A stretch of DNA of 64,000 nucleotides from Adiantum capillus-veneris (GCA_014529385.2 CM043946.1:33250558-33314557); one strand, 5' to 3'; positions 9,894-22,188 are shown, counted from the first letter of the stretch. Program-made: numbers and translations. Notes: generated by a model from the letters alone, not told the origin.

Positions 9894-11831
9894 TGTCACA
9901 AACGGGATCGCATAACAATATAAAATACATTCAGATAAATAGGATTTATCACTTATTACTGAAGCCAGAGGATATAGAGAGAAATAGATAGAGAGAGAGA
10001 GAGAGTGAGAAGATCGACACAGTACTGGGGACCAGAAGATGGGCTGGTCCCCCCGTAATAGTATCTTTATTACTGAGGAGAAGTCTATACAAGCACTTGA
10101 ACCAAACGTATTACCACGTTCGTTCTAGAATAAGACTTGATGATTTCCGGAAGCCTCGGCTTCCTATTCTTAGGGCAAAGCCCTATTCCAAGGAACTTCC
10201 GTTCCTTATTCCAAATTCTCGAGAATCAAGGTTCTCACCTCTGGATCTCACCTTCCAGACTAAGGGCATGGCATCCCTACAACTCTTTTTTCCAACTTTG
10301 TTTCCAGAGTCCTCTTCCCACAGAACAACTCTGCTTTCCCGGACACGAAGTCCTTACTTGGGAATCCCAACTTCCGGATCACAACTTGAGAGACTACATC
10401 TCTCTGATCCGTGGATCTACTTCCCAAACTCAGGTACGAAACCCTTGGGCTGATCTGGTTCTAGTTCCTCAAAGCACTTTTCTCTTGCAGAGGCTCATGC
10501 CTTCCTCTGCTCCTACTCCCTCACGAAGAGGAAGTACACCTGCAATCAAATACTCAGAGATCATAACATGAAAATCGTTACCTTCAAAGTCTGGACGCTC
10601 GAAACGCAACTCGGTTCTCGAAAAGCAATTCCCCGGAAGAGATCTCTACATAGAAAATCCTCTCTTCCAATCCTACACACAAAAGAGGTGTGTTCTCGGC
10701 TTCCTTCTCGTAAATCAGCTCCGTCTACGACGTTTATGGGCTGAAAACAGAGAAAAACAGCAGCTTGTCGCGATGGAAACACGCTCCATGGACACTTCTT
10801 TGCGAGGGAACTTGCGCACTAGGTCTTGGCGACATCGGGTACAGTTGGGGCAGCCATGGGCATCACCGGCAAACGTCTTCTTTGCGGGTGAACTCTGTAG
10901 CAGCATCTCCTTCTTGCAAAAACTGATCCTCCCCTCTGAGGGAGGACATATGATGCTTTTATAGCTCCTGGCCACGGGCACGAATAGCTGCTCGCGTAGA
11001 GATCGCGGCCGTTTTTTTTTTTTTTTTTGTTCTGCCAAAAAAAGAGAGAGAAAACGCTGGTTGATCTGTTGCCTTATTTATCAGATGGCTGTCCACTTAT
11101 TAAGTGGGCGGCCGGCATATTTTAAAATAGTCTGAATCTGCCCAAAAACTCAATAAAACCTTATAAGTTAAAACAATGCTTTCACAACACTTCCCAGGCG
11201 TCCTGGATGCAATCAAGTACACAGTTGCAATGCAGACATAGACTTCCTCGCAGGAAAGCATCTGCTTTCCTGAAAAGCAATCCCGCTTTCTCAAAAAGCA
11301 TCTGTTTTTCCTCAAAGTTTCCTTTGTACCCATCTTCATTCAAGTGCTTGCTTTTCCTTGTGCACAATTCTAACACAGTTCGGAATTTCCTCCTGACTAT
11401 GGATAATCCCTTTCCGATGCACCTGTCACCCACCTGAATACCCATCACCTAGTCCTTTCCTACCGAACTTACGGTACAATCTCCTTCACGATGCTCTCTG
11501 TCACCCATCCTATGACACATCAAAGACGTCCGTTCTCGGATGGTCGAATACTTCTTTCCGATGCTCCCTGTCACCCATCCGATGTGACGCATTTGAAGTA
11601 CCCGTTCCTGGTGGCCTCACAGATATTCCCGTTCTCAGTGCTCCCTTCATTACTTTGAATGACGCACTAGGAATACTCTGTACTCGGATGTCTCCAGTGA
11701 GAAAAACCCTCTCACTTAAAATTTCAATAATTATTTTTCCTTGGGGTTCCAAGCGAGAAGACCCTCTCACTTATAAATCCAATAATTCATTTTGAATTAT
11801 TTTTGTGTAAGATAAAGCCAATTTAGCAACA
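9894..11831 (-). repeat. Solo LTR G (1938 bp)
   Basis: Sense (minus) strand runs TGTTGCTAAATTG to GTTTGTGACA, flanked by GCACG (9889-9893) and GCATG (11832-11836), a TSD with one mismatch. Inside are a sense-strand TATA box (TATAAAA, 10963-10957) and an AATAAA signal (10071-10066), in the order expected of an LTR. It splits the D coding frame. No other copy of this family is in the window. A T17 run lies at 11012-11028. Confidence 0.65.
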
Positions 11832-12578
11832 GCATGGCTCGCGACGAGGAACTTGTCCAACGTCGCGGCATTCACGACCGAGTACTCGATTAGGGTCAAA
11901 TATATGTGCCACTAAGTAAGCCCATCTAGAAATGGATGATTGCTTTTTAAGATGAGATCCTTTGGAAGCTTCATGTTGCTGCTTTTGTTGCTGACGATTT
12001 CAATAAGAAGTAGGTTGCTTAGAACTATAACATTTCCAAGAATATTCATGCTGAGACTTTTGTTGCTCGCACGAAGGTGAGAAACCATGCTTTGGGTGAG
12101 AAAATTTGAGTTTCGAAGCCTTTGGTTTGAGTGGTTTTTCTTGGTCAGCCATTGAAGCCTCAAAAGAAGGTGACGAAGAAGTAGCATTAGTCATCCGAGA
12201 AGTTGTAGGACGACTCCGAGAAGTGTTTTGCGTCTGCATCTGCTCTAAGCGAGTGCGAAGTGATGCGAGGCTCGTGGAAAGTGTTGTCATCTACTCCTTG
12301 AGAACTGCTATCAGATCCTCGAGCATAATATTGTCGTCCCCATCTTGTGATCCAGTCATGCTGACTGCTTATAGCAAGTAATTGATAACTTGGAATAAGC
12401 TCACAAACTGATACTTCGAGAGCAGGAACTGTTTTTGGAGAGGGTTCCTGCTCTGGAGTCAAGGATTCGAGAAGTATGACGACCTCCGGCTCGGGTAGGG
12501 GTGATTCCAGAATGACAATAACCTCTGTGAAGGAAGAGGATTCGCCGGCAAGTCTTCTTCGAGGACCTCGTCTACATA
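11832..12578 (-). pseudogene. Element D gag-like protein of unknown family (main segment)
   Basis: With the nested element A(+) removed, the frame starts at an ATG at 25827 (MAKDFFDVPVPYLL) and continues here with YVDEVLEEDLP. After a frameshift near 12530 come an acidic, Pro/Glu-rich stretch, a short coiled-coil-like stretch (STSLASLRTRLEQMQ), a Lys-rich segment and RWAYLVAHIFDPNRVLG. It then continues at 9893. At least two frameshifts and one stop near 12000 show decay. Its position after the primer-binding site and leader suggests a Gag role, but no zinc knuckle or capsid motif is visible. Confidence 0.45.
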
Positions 12579-12583
12579 CAAGA

Positions 12584-13213
12584 TGTCACAAACTGCTGAC
12601 GTGTCAAAGCCCTGAAGAAGGGAGTCAACTTGCGCATGTTGGCCGAGAGCCTAAACCCTAAGAAGAACAAGTAACAGAAGAAGTCGTCCTACCAACTTAT
12701 GGGGACCCCGCCCAATGGGGCCCCAAGTGACATAAAGGAAATAAAGCAGGACCCACCCACCCACAAACAAGAAATTGCGTAGCTACTGATGACGTGGCAG
12801 ATTTTTGAAAATTGCACTGGCATAATGATGTGGCAGGCTATACGGATTTCCACGTTTTGCGTTGATTGCTGTACGAAATACCGTGGTTTAGGCTGACAGC
12901 TTTTTGTCTTTGCTTTTGGACCATATGCTTTTGAGTTTCAAGGCTTTTTACTGTAAACTGCTTTTGAGGCCTAGGGGCATGCTTCCTGGAGAGGGTGCAG
13001 AGTCTGGAGTATCGGCTTGTACTGTGTTAATGCAATATAAAGAAATACCGAAAGAGGCACCAAGGTTTGGGGCCAATACTCTCTAGGGTGGAATTTTGCC
13101 ACTCCGTGTCGCGTGTCGTCTCTCTTTCAGTTCAGTTGTTATTGAAGTGTTAAAAATTTGTTCAGTCTGTTCTTTAAACTTTTCTATTGGCAAGTGGTGC
13201 CCGTCTTGTGACA
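12584..13213 (+). repeat. 5' LTR of A(+)
   Basis: TGTCACAAACTGCTGACGTG to CGTCTTGTGACA, 630 bp. The TSD copy CAAGA precedes it and a Met-tRNA primer site follows. Confidence 0.9.
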
Positions 13214-13214
13214 G

Positions 13215-13226
13215 TGGTATCAGAGC
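13215..13226 (+). other. Primer-binding site of A(+)
   Basis: TGGTATCAGAGC, complementary to the 3' end of plant initiator-Met tRNA, one base after the LTR. Confidence 0.95.
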
Positions 13227-13424
13227 ATCAGGCGTATGCTTTTCTGGAAGCGTACTGGTCACACCAAAGAGCAGACACAAAAAGATCACACTTCCAAAGC
13301 TCATTGGAAATTTTAGCTTCGTGCATCCTTACTTCATCGCGCATCGGACGCGCTCCGGTCTTCATCGCTCATGTTTTATAGGGCATAAGCCATTAAGATC
13401 ACTTGCAAGAGAAGGATCCAAGAT

Positions 13425-13710
13425 TTGTTTCAAGTCATTGTTTTTCTCAAAAGCAGTGCCATGCAGATGTTGATGTCTACAGCTACCAAGCAGCACACTC
13501 CAAGGACTTGGCAAGCTTTCAAGAAAATTTTTGCCGGAAGTTGTATGGTTTTAGACATCTTCCTTCGCAGTGCAACTTCTAACATAGTGGGGTATCCTGA
13601 AATACTTCCCATGGAAACCCTAGCAGATTATAACTTGAAATTTCTCAACATCTCTCAGAAGATGTCTCTTCACGAGCAGATGACCTTGCAGATTGCTATC
13701 TTGGGACTAC
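13425..13710 (+). pseudogene. gag N-terminal part of A(+)
   Basis: Frame with HTPRTWQAFKKIF and ILPMETLADYN, homologous to A4 (2985-3290) and A2 (7384-7140). Element B interrupts it at 13710. The frame resumes at 23240 with EPMDHAVLGYNLMEG, matching ELKDHAAVGYKLMKG of A2, and soon meets a TAA. Protease and zinc knuckle are absent. Confidence 0.75.
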
Positions 13711-14970
13711 TGTCACGTGACACATCCCAACCCTATGTGTCCGTGGACAAGCTACACCATAGCAGGGTTTCCGTCAAGTCCAATCAAGTTAGATTAGAAG
13801 TGATCTGGCACTTTTGTGAGTCTATTCGTAGACCGTGCATGCCCAGTCACTCAGTGTAGATGCATATCCTCTGGTTGCACCTTGCATAAGCATAAGCATT
13901 TCCATCAGATTCCATCAGAGTCAGTTTGGGGATTTTTCAGATGACTTTATCCCATTTTTTCCTATTTTTTACATTTTTCACTTATTTATTAAGTGACTTT
14001 TGTTGGGTACTCAGTAGGGCAAATTGGGTAAGTTAATATATAAGCAAACCCAAGTTAGCACAAATTGGCAGATGAGCAAAGACACAGCAGGCTTCCCCAA
14101 GCAACAGGTGTCCCACCCTCTCTGAGCAAGACCCTCTCCATCCCCTTGGCGAGGCCACTCCCACCAAAGCCAACGTTTTCACCATAGCCTATCCCTCCCT
14201 TCCTGGGCGTTTTCCAGAGTCTGCTATCGCCATCCCAAGTCCATCTTGCCCTGGCGTTTTACCCCCATCTGGCAGCAGCCCCATCAAGAACTACTAACGC
14301 TAGCATTTGCTGGCAGATCTGCAGCGATTTCAGCATGTACTAACGCAAGGAACACCTCAGTAGGATCAGCGTTTTCATCCTCAGTTGCAGCAAAACAACC
14401 GTAGCCGGTAAGGGGATATTAGCACTTGGAAAACTGCAATTTTCAGCAAAGAAACCTCTGCTGTCACAACGTTTTTCAGCCAAGCATTCATCTCCAAAAA
14501 CGCAGCAAAAAGAGCAGAAAGTCCAGCGTTTTTCATCATCATCTCGACCCCGACAAAAGCAGTCATTTTCAGCCATGAACCCATCAAGAAACAGTCATTT
14601 TCAGCCACCAAGAAGTTCACAGATTTCAGCCTAAGTCGCCATCATCATCACCTCGTCGTCATCGGCACAGTCTCATTGCATCAATCCATTGCATACGCAT
14701 TGTACACCTTGTGCAATCAAAGTAGACCACTCTCGCCAACGAGAGTGGGGCCTTCGGAGGAGGGTTTTACAACCTCTCGGTGTCGTATCTCTTCTCTCTC
14801 CTCCTCTCAGTCTCATTCACTTGCACGCACAATATCCACTCACTTTGTTCGTGACCACAGCACTCTACAAGACGGAAAGCTCTCTCTTTCCCTAAGAACT
14901 AAAAGGAACCTTGAGCAATAAAGATCACTAATCTTGAGAAAATACAACATTCATTCCACTACACCTTACA
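13711..14970 (+). repeat. 5' LTR of element B
   Basis: TGTCACGTGACACATCCC to CACCTTACA, 1260 bp. The start holds the palindrome GTCACGTGAC with a CACGTG core. It matches the 3' LTR closely over both of its halves. Confidence 0.9.
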
Positions 14971-14971
14971 T

Positions 14972-14983
14972 TGGTATCAAAGA
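14972..14983 (+). other. Primer-binding site of element B
   Basis: TGGTATCAAAGA, a slightly altered form of the initiator-Met site TGGTATCAGAGC, one base after the LTR. Confidence 0.8.
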
Positions 14984-15393
14984 TTTGGAAGTGTTCTGCA
15001 TTACTCAAGGAAAGAACCACAAGAAATTTTTTTTTGCTTGTTGCGATCGCACGAACTTGGGCGTGGTGATTCCTAATCGTGTTTTGTTGAAGAGTGACAG
15101 GAATCCCAAGAAAGAAGGGCTTGTCCAGCCTCCCCTTGTGTCTCTTTTCACTCATTGAGAGCGGACCGTGCACTTAGCGGCCGGCCAATCGACGTGAGGT
15201 GGGAAAAAGCAACCTTGGTGTGAGCGCAAGGCCGCCAAGGGGTGCGCCCGCCGCAGAAAAGGGTAGAACTAGGGTGAAGAGAAGATCCTTCTCCAACGCG
15301 ATTTGCAAGCGAAAGAAACCCTCAAGAACCCAAGCACTCAAGAACCTCAAGAACCAAGTTCCTCGTGAACTTAAGAACCAAAGATCCTAGTGC

Positions 15394-16983
15394 ATGGTCA
15401 TCACCCGAAGCGGCATGGATACTTCGCATTCAGGTGATGAGCATGAGAGAGGCGACGAAGGATTCTACCCACCAGGAGATTTTTTCAACCCTCCCCCTTC
15501 GCCATCTACACCACGAGTTGTCCTCACTCCTATGGAGATGATGGTCAAGTCGATGTTGGACATGATGGCACAACAACAAGAAACGAATCGAGTTGCATTG
15601 GCACAACTCGCAAGCAAAGCAGAAGAACAAGCAGCAAAGGACCGTGCACAAGAAGCCAAGGAACGCGAGCGCGATGAAAGAAACGCCACACTTGCTGCAA
15701 AACAAGAAGAAAATCGACTCGCTCAGGAACGAGAGCGCATTGCTCTTGCCGCAAAACAGGAAGAACATCGACTTGCTCTCGAACGCGAGCACGCTGAACG
15801 AAAAGAACGCAAAGCAGAAAGGGACGCCGAGCGAGAAGCTCAAAGGGAGATTCGTAATCAAGAATTTATTTCCCAAGTCCTAGCTTCGAAGACCGCACCA
15901 CCCAAAGATCGTGGGAGTTCGTCGAGTGGCGCAAGCCATGATGCGGATTCACACAATCCAGTCACAGAGAAGTTGACTTTCAGTAAGTATGACGGTAAGA
16001 TGGATGCTACTGTTATTCATTCTTGGTTGCATCAATTTAATGCTTATTTTGCGACAACTAAGAAAACAGGCAATAGCAAAGTTTTGACGGCAGCTATGTA
16101 CCTTGCCGGTGATGCCATAAATTGGTACCAGGCATGGCAAGAGGCACAGCTAGCCGCGCACCTAGAGGCAGTCGACGATCTCACGCCCCTCTCTTTTAGT
16201 TGGGCTGATTTCCAAGACAAGCTCAAGGCACGGTTTATGCCACCTCAGTACCTTGCACTACTGAAGGACGATTGGCGAGCTCTCAAGCAAAACGGTATGC
16301 CGGTTATGTCTTTCTCTAATCGGGTTTTGCAGCTCGGCACTCAATTACGCAAATCGGAGAAGAAGCGCAAGGAGGCATTTCTTTACGGATTGGACGAGTA
16401 TATCAAGTATGATGTCGAGATACTCGATCCACCCGATCTCAACAAAGCGGTAGCAATTGCTCTCGCCCACGAGATGAAGCACAACAAAGGAAAGCCTAAG
16501 GAAAACAAGACTTCTCAAGGAACCCCGCAGAATTCTCAGAACACACAGAATGGTATGAACGGTAAGAATAGTAAGAATGGTAATTCTTCTAGCCCTTCTT
16601 CCTCTAATTCCTTGGAAAAGAACTCTAACAATGAATCTAAGGGTAAAGCTAAAGCACCTGCAAAACCTAAGCTAACCCTTGATAAAAAAGCTTCTCAAGG
16701 AATTATAGGAGGATACATCACGCCTGAAGAACAAGTGATTTATGCTAAAGAAGGTAGATGTTTTCAATGTCACGTTAAGGGTCACATTAAGAAGGCCTGT
16801 CCTAAGACAGTCCCATCTAAAGAACCAAAGGCACCCACAGCTAGCACAAACTCTGTCACAACACAACCTGCATCTTCTCATGACTCTGACACACACATTG
16901 ATGAATCTCTCATGAAGTGTTATGGTCATGTAAAGGACAGCGTTTTATCATATTGTTTGATCCAGGCAGTATGCATGATGTGA
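15394..16983 (+). CDS. Gag polyprotein of element B
   Basis: ATG at 15394, 529 codons, the only intact long frame in B. Residues about 60-165 are a strongly charged Glu/Arg/Lys/Ala coiled coil (repeated KQEE and RERE words). Residues about 190-370 are a retrotransposon capsid domain (TFSKYDGKMDATVIHSWL, YLAGDAINWYQAW, FSWADFQDKLKARFMPPQY). An Asn/Ser-rich linker then leads to a CCHC zinc knuckle, CFQCHVKGHIKKAC, near residue 455. It packages element RNA into cytoplasmic particles. Pol is in the -1 frame, overlapping from 16905. I see no slippery heptamer in that overlap, so a mutation rather than programmed shift may separate them. Confidence 0.9.
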   Translation: MVITRSGMDTSHSGDEHERGDEGFYPPGDFFNPPPSPSTPRVVLTPMEMMVKSMLDMMAQQQETNRVALAQLASKAEEQAAKDRAQEAKERERDERNATLAAKQEENRLAQERERIALAAKQEEHRLALEREHAERKERKAERDAEREAQREIRNQEFISQVLASKTAPPKDRGSSSSGASHDADSHNPVTEKLTFSKYDGKMDATVIHSWLHQFNAYFATTKKTGNSKVLTAAMYLAGDAINWYQAWQEAQLAAHLEAVDDLTPLSFSWADFQDKLKARFMPPQYLALLKDDWRALKQNGMPVMSFSNRVLQLGTQLRKSEKKRKEAFLYGLDEYIKYDVEILDPPDLNKAVAIALAHEMKHNKGKPKENKTSQGTPQNSQNTQNGMNGKNSKNGNSSSPSSSNSLEKNSNNESKGKAKAPAKPKLTLDKKASQGIIGGYITPEEQVIYAKEGRCFQCHVKGHIKKACPKTVPSKEPKAPTASTNSVTTQPASSHDSDTHIDESLMKCYGHVKDSVLSYCLIQAVCMM

Positions 16984-18270
16984 TTAGTCCCCCTCTTGTT
17001 GAGAGAGCCCGCCTAGAGGTTAGTCAAAAATCTCCTATCGAGGTTTCTGGCTTCGCTCCTGGTATGGACTCTCTCATCACGAAGGAGTGCCTTGATGTGA
17101 TGTTTACCGTTTAGCAAGCTTCTTTTCGTAGGAAATTTCTTGTGTCTCCTCTCTCAGGATATGATATTTATTAGGCATGAAGTGGTTTCGTGAACTGAAC
17201 CCTCTCGTTGATTGGGAGGCTCTCACTCTCACTTTGCATACCAAAACAGATTCCCCCCTCATCATTCGTGTTGAGGAGGGCTTGCATTCTTTGCCTCTCA
17301 TCTCGCATATGCAGGTAAAGCGTGAATTACGACGAGGAGCACAAGCGGCATTCATCTATGCTGCCCCAGTTTCCCAGAGCATTCAAGCTCCAGGTAAGTA
17401 TTCGCAGTTGTTTATGAAATTTAAACATCTCTTTTTGCAAGATGATCTTCCACCTCGTCTCCCACCGGAGCGGCCGGAGGACCATCGCATCGAGCTTATG
17501 GAGGGAGCGCAGCCTGTCAGTAAGGCTCCCTACCGTTTGAACAAGTCACAGGAGGAAGAGTTAGAGTGACAACTCACAGAGTAGGTGGCTAGAGGATTCA
17601 TACGTCCTAGTGTAAGCCCTTTTGCTGCCCCTATTTTGTTCGTTCGCAAGAAAGATGGTACGTCTCGTTTGTGTGTTGATTACAGGGCATTAAACAAGAT
17701 GACCGTCAAGAACAAGTTTCCAATGCCTCGCATTGAGTATATCCTCGATAGGCTCAATGAGGCAAAGGTTTTCAGCAAGGTCGATCTCAAAAGTGGATAC
17801 CAGTACGGGTATTCAAAGGCGACATTTTCAAAACCGCCTTTCGCACCGAGCGAGGGCAATGGGAGTATATTGTTATGCCTTTTGGATTGACAGGAGCCGT
17901 GGGTACGTTCAATCGTCTCATGGTAGGTCGTTTCGGTGATATGGTACGCGTATGTGTGTTCATCTTTTTAGATGATATTCTCATTTTTTCTGCATCGTGG
18001 GAACAAAATGAAAGAGATGTTGAAAGGGTACTAACTCGTTTGGATGAGTGTTAGTTTTACATTGCAGCTAAGAAGTCTGAATTTTTTCTTACTGAAGTCA
18101 CTTATTTGGGTTATATCATTTCTGCAAAAGGCGTCAAGCTAGACCCCGCGAAGGTGGAACAGGTTCGTAATTGGGATTTGCCCAAAACTGCATATGATGT
18201 GCGTTCTTTTCTTGGTTTATGTCAAGCATATAGTTCGCACATAGAGAATTTTGCACGCATTGCTGCACCT
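16905..18270 (+). pseudogene. Protease and reverse transcriptase of element B, broken
   Basis: Protease: ILFDPGSMHDVISPPLVERA (D-P-G in the catalytic loop) near 16950. A stop follows at 17112, then a linker and the RT lead-in PPRLPPERPEDHRIEL. TGA and TAG codons at 17567 and 17581 interrupt the frame. RT motifs: [30 protein letters not shown], then a frameshift near 17808, then VMPFGLTGA and an intact catalytic box FLDDILIF near 17970. A TAG at about 18052 and a stop near 18273 follow. Plainly non-functional as it stands. Confidence 0.9.
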
Positions 18271-18272
18271 AT

Positions 18273-19520
18273 GTGACTGATGTTTTGAAAGAGGTAAAGA
18301 CTCGCCGTCAGCGCGTAGACTTGCTCGAGGCAGCCATTGAGGCTTTCGCAACTCTCAAGGTTGCGGTGACAGAAGCACCGTGTCTTATCCTTGCCTCTTG
18401 GGATGACCCCTTCGAGGTATGGACGAATGCGAGCAATGTCGCCATAGGCGTTGTGCTCCAGCAGCATGGTCGCCCAGTAGCTTTCCTTAGCCGGAAGCTC
18501 AATAGTGCGAAAAAGAATTATTCAGTTTATGATAAAGAACTTTTGTCTGTCATTCACTCTCTTAAGCATTGGAAGCATTTTTTGTATGGTAGAGAGTTTA
18601 CAGTGCGCACAGATCATCAAGCCCTCAAGTGGCTACAGTCTATGCCTAGTGCACATTGGAGTGATCACCAAGCGCGGTGGTCACAATTTTTTGAGCAATT
18701 TGGCGGTTTGATTAAGTACGTGCCTGGAAAAGCTAACCCTATTGCAGATGCATTGAGTCGCAAAGGTCAGATTTTGGCTCTTGAGTCAAGAACCACATTT
18801 TCTATACAGGGTGAGTCTTTTGACAGCATGAAGAACCAGTATGCAGATTCGGAGTTTGGTAAGTATTGGTTGCAGGCACTTGCTTCCCAAGGGCCCAGCA
18901 ACTATCTCATTCGTGATGGATTGTTATTTTTTCGTCAGCGTCTATGTGTGTTGCCCTCTCTCAGGCCAGCCATATTGCATGATGCACATGACTCTCTCAC
19001 GAGTGGGCACAGGGGTATGAACACCACATTGGAAAAGATTGAACGATTTTTCTATTGGCCTAAAATGCGAAAAGATGTGTTTAGTTATGTCACACATTGC
19101 ACTATATGTCAAAAAGTAAAAGCTCCTCGGGGTAAGCAGCAAGGCCTCTTCCTTCCGCTGCCTATTCCCGAGGGACCTTTTCAAGATATCTCTATGGATT
19201 TTGTGACTAACTTACCACCAAGTCAGTATTCAAGGAACACTCAATGTTTAACTATTGTTGATCGTTTTAGCAAATTCTACATGTTGATTCCTTGTAAGAC
19301 CACAGTTACTGCACAAGATGTTGCACGATTGTTCATAAAGCATTGGTACCCCCTCTGTGGTTTGCCAAAGTCCATTGTTTCAGATAGGGATGTTAAGTTT
19401 ACGTCCAATTTTTGGCATGCACTCTTTGAAAATTTTGGCACAAAGTTGAATTTTTCATCCGCTTTTCATCCACAGCCAGATGATCAAACGGATATAATCA
19501 GTTGGCTTTTGATGTGTTGA
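18273..19520 (+). pseudogene. RNase H and integrase core of element B
   Basis: RNase H: EVWTNASNVAIGVVLQQ (first catalytic residue appears as Asn where Asp is usual), YDKELLSVIHSLKHW, RTDHQALKWL and IADALSR. Integrase: zinc-binding HDSLTSGHRG...CTICQKVK, the core DISMDFV and SIVSDRDVKF, then HPQPDDQTDI, where the family normally has QTE, so the third acidic residue reads as Asp. A one-base shift near 19500 ends this frame; the next begins by 19502. The missing N-terminal Met is irrelevant, as this is an inner part of pol. Confidence 0.9.
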
Positions 19521-20263
19521 AGTCTTATGTTCATGATCAGCAGTCTCAATGGGAGCTCTATCTCCCATTGGTTCAGGCTATTCTCAATGATTCCGTCTCT
19601 TTTGCTATTGGTCGAACTCCGTATGAGGCAGCTTTTGGCCGCCGATTCCAGTCACTATTGACTCGATCGGTCAGTCAAATGCCTGATGCCAATGCTGAGA
19701 GTCAGTCATTGGATCAGATTTCTGAGAGTGTGAAGCTTCGGCTAAGCAAGGCTCAGGAATCTTATTCTCGACAGGCTAACAAGCATCGTCAGGAGGTCTC
19801 GATCAAGAAAGGAGATTGGGTGTATCTACGAATTATGAAACAGAGTCTTAAGCAAGTTGGAAAGAAATGTCCTAAGTTATCTTTTCGTATGTATGGTCCA
19901 TTTCCAGTCATCAAAAAGATTAATGAGGTTTCAATGAAATTGAAGTTACCTAACTCATGGTCAATGCACAACGTTTTCCATGTTTCTTGGTTGAAAGTGT
20001 TTCAGGGAGCACCTCCAAAGGACGTTTCGGAAGAAGAAGAACCGGAGATCATCGATGAAGCAGAAGTCATGGAGCCAGAGAAAGTCTTGTTGCATCGGTT
20101 TCGCCATGGTTCGAAGAAACAAGTACGACAGTATTTTCTAAAGTTCAAAGATCGAGGAACCCATGAAGCGGTGTGGGTAGACGAAGAGTTCTTCAAGGAT
20201 TATCCAGAGTTGTTGGCAGACTACAAGGAAGCCATGCAACTCGGTACCAGTACCTCACTTTAA
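19502..20263 (+). pseudogene. Integrase C-terminus and chromodomain of element B
   Basis: Continues the integrase: FDVLKSYVHDQQSQWELYL, GRTPYEAAFGR, KKGDWVYLR (C-terminal DNA-binding fold), NSWSMHNVFHVSWLK, an acidic linker, and a chromodomain (RHGSKKQVRQYFLKFKDRGT, EAVWVDEEF). The stop at 20263 lies 12 bp before the 3' LTR. Confidence 0.9.
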
Positions 20264-20274
20264 AAAGGAGGGGA
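20262..20274 (+). other. Polypurine tract of element B
   Basis: AAAAAGGAGGGGA directly before the 3' LTR start at 20275. Confidence 0.85.
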
Positions 20275-20478
20275 TGTCACGTGACACATCCCAACCCTAT
20301 GTGTCCGTGGACAAGCTACACCATAGCAGGGTTTCCGTTAAGTCCAGTCAAGTTAGATTAGAAGTGATCTGGCACTTTTGTGAGTCTATTCGTAGACCGT
20401 GCATGCCCAGTCACTCAGTGTAGATGCATATCCTCTGGTTGCACCTTGCATAAGCATAAGCATTTCCATCAGAATCAG
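20275..20478 (+). repeat. 3' LTR of element B, first part
   Basis: 204 bp identical in order to the 5' LTR start. Interrupted by solo LTR C; resumes at 22189. Confidence 0.9.
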
Positions 20479-22188
20479 TGTCACGGGGACGTGGCAACTG
20501 CTAACTTTAGTTGTTGGTTTCTTTCCAAGGGGTTTTGTTTTATTTTTGAGACCCTCTTCTTAAAGTAGCAAACGGTCGGACATTGCATGGCCAATGTGAA
20601 CGGTAGTTTCACCCGCAGATGGATAGTGGTCGGCACTGGAATTCGTATGGTAAGAGGATGTCTAGGCTCAGAGCAAGATCATATAGGTCCCCCCGTCGCA
20701 CTTAGCAAGTTGGTGGATACTAGGAAGTGAACTCAATAAAGGCATAAAGTCAAGGTGGGATCACCAACAGAAAGTATCCGACAGTTAGGCCATATTGCAC
20801 TTTTGGATGCGGTCCCAATGAGGATAGATGGTCAGAAGACCAGCGGGAGCTCGACGGAAGCATCTCCTAAAAATTAGGGAACTGCTATTTTGGAACGTGA
20901 AATGTGTTCGCGTCATTACCTTCGGTATGACCAAGGGAACATTTCATTACTTTGCTGCAAAGTCAACTGATGCACCAGTTGAGAGATTTTTAAGTAGGAA
21001 GCCCAATGCGGGGAAATTGCATGTATGAGTGCCAAGTGGCACTTTTTGGTCAATTTACCAAGTCTGGGAGAACAGAACCCGTAACTGACTTTTGGGAGCA
21101 GTTTTGGAGGCTGTTAACTTTGATTTTCAGCCATTTCTCTCCATTTTTGAGCTTCCCATGACTTTGCCTAGGTCCAAGGAGCTCATTTTCAGCATTGGAA
21201 GGCATCCGATGCGTGTTTGCAGGGCTGTTTTGCTGCGTTTTCAACGATACGCACGTTTTGGCAGCCATGGAAATCTTCTCCTTTTTGCATCTATTTGTTC
21301 ACAGATGCATTACAGGTCAAGGGCAGAAGAGAGGGCGCTCGATTTATGCTGGAGGGATGCTTCATTGAGAGCCTGTCTCACAGGTTAAGAGCTATGGAGT
21401 GCTTTCTTTCCCTCTCATGTACAGTGTGGTGCTAGGAGTGATGCCCTACACGCTACACACTGCTCTCTCTCTCCCCTACGTGCAGTTATGTGATGCCCCC
21501 ACAAGAGGGCTCTTCATTTGACCGATGTACAGCTGTGTGGTTTCATGCCTTTGTGCTAATGCAAGAGCCTCCTTGAGCAAGAACAAGGGTAGCTAACTGC
21601 TACTCCAAAGCAGGCACCGGTGAGGGTCATAACCTCACCATACAGGTGTGTTTTCAACGCTGTGTATGCGCTGTAAATTGACTGTTTTTCAGCCATATGG
21701 ATGCCAGAACCATTGGGAATAGTGCCCCACTGGCACAGGACAGTTAGGGGACTGTTTGGGGCTGAAAACAGGGCAAAAACCAGTAAATACAGCGTGCTGA
21801 ATTTATTGTTTTTTGGCAAGAATCAGAGGGTTTATGCCAGTGGAAGTGAGTTCCAGCAGGGGAATTGGTTTCGCACAAGTTTTGGGGTTGTTATGCTGCC
21901 GAAATTTGGCCAAATCATGTGGTATCTAGCTGGATACAGGTAAAGGATTCCCAGGACTCTACTTTGTAAATTTACCCTCTCAAAGTGTAAAGAAATACTG
22001 AAAGGGGCGCCAATTTTGGGGCCTACAGGTTGTCGGCGTCTGCTCAGAGCATTCTAGCTTCCGAGCCGTGTGTGTGATTAAGTGTTAATTCCCGTCGCAG
22101 GTTCTCTTTGCAAAGTGCTCTGTGTGTGTGTCTAAAGTAAAGAATTTCGGGTGAAAGCCAACGTCTACCGCCCTTCGGGCCGGTTACA
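20479..22188 (+). repeat. Solo LTR C inside the 3' LTR of B
   Basis: TGTCACGGGGACGTGG to CTTCGGGCCGGTTACA, 1710 bp, flanked by ATCAG and GTCAG (TSD with one mismatch). Collinear with the C LTR at 592-1929 but longer. No internal region, so it arose by LTR-LTR recombination after insertion. Confidence 0.85.

Noticed and set aside
15430-15876. Antisense frames over the gag coiled coil of B
   Set aside because: They arise from the biased Glu/Lys/Arg codons of the real gag frame on the plus strand.
16905-16983. Programmed frameshift in element B
   Set aside because: Gag and pol overlap in the -1 frame, but no X-XXY-YYZ heptamer in the gag frame was found, and pol has other frameshift mutations.
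6600-17000. D-P-G in place of D-S/T-G in proteases of A2 and B as a novelty
   Set aside because: The Pro form occurs in two separate families here and, as far as I recall, in other plant gypsy proteases, so it is probably a normal variant.
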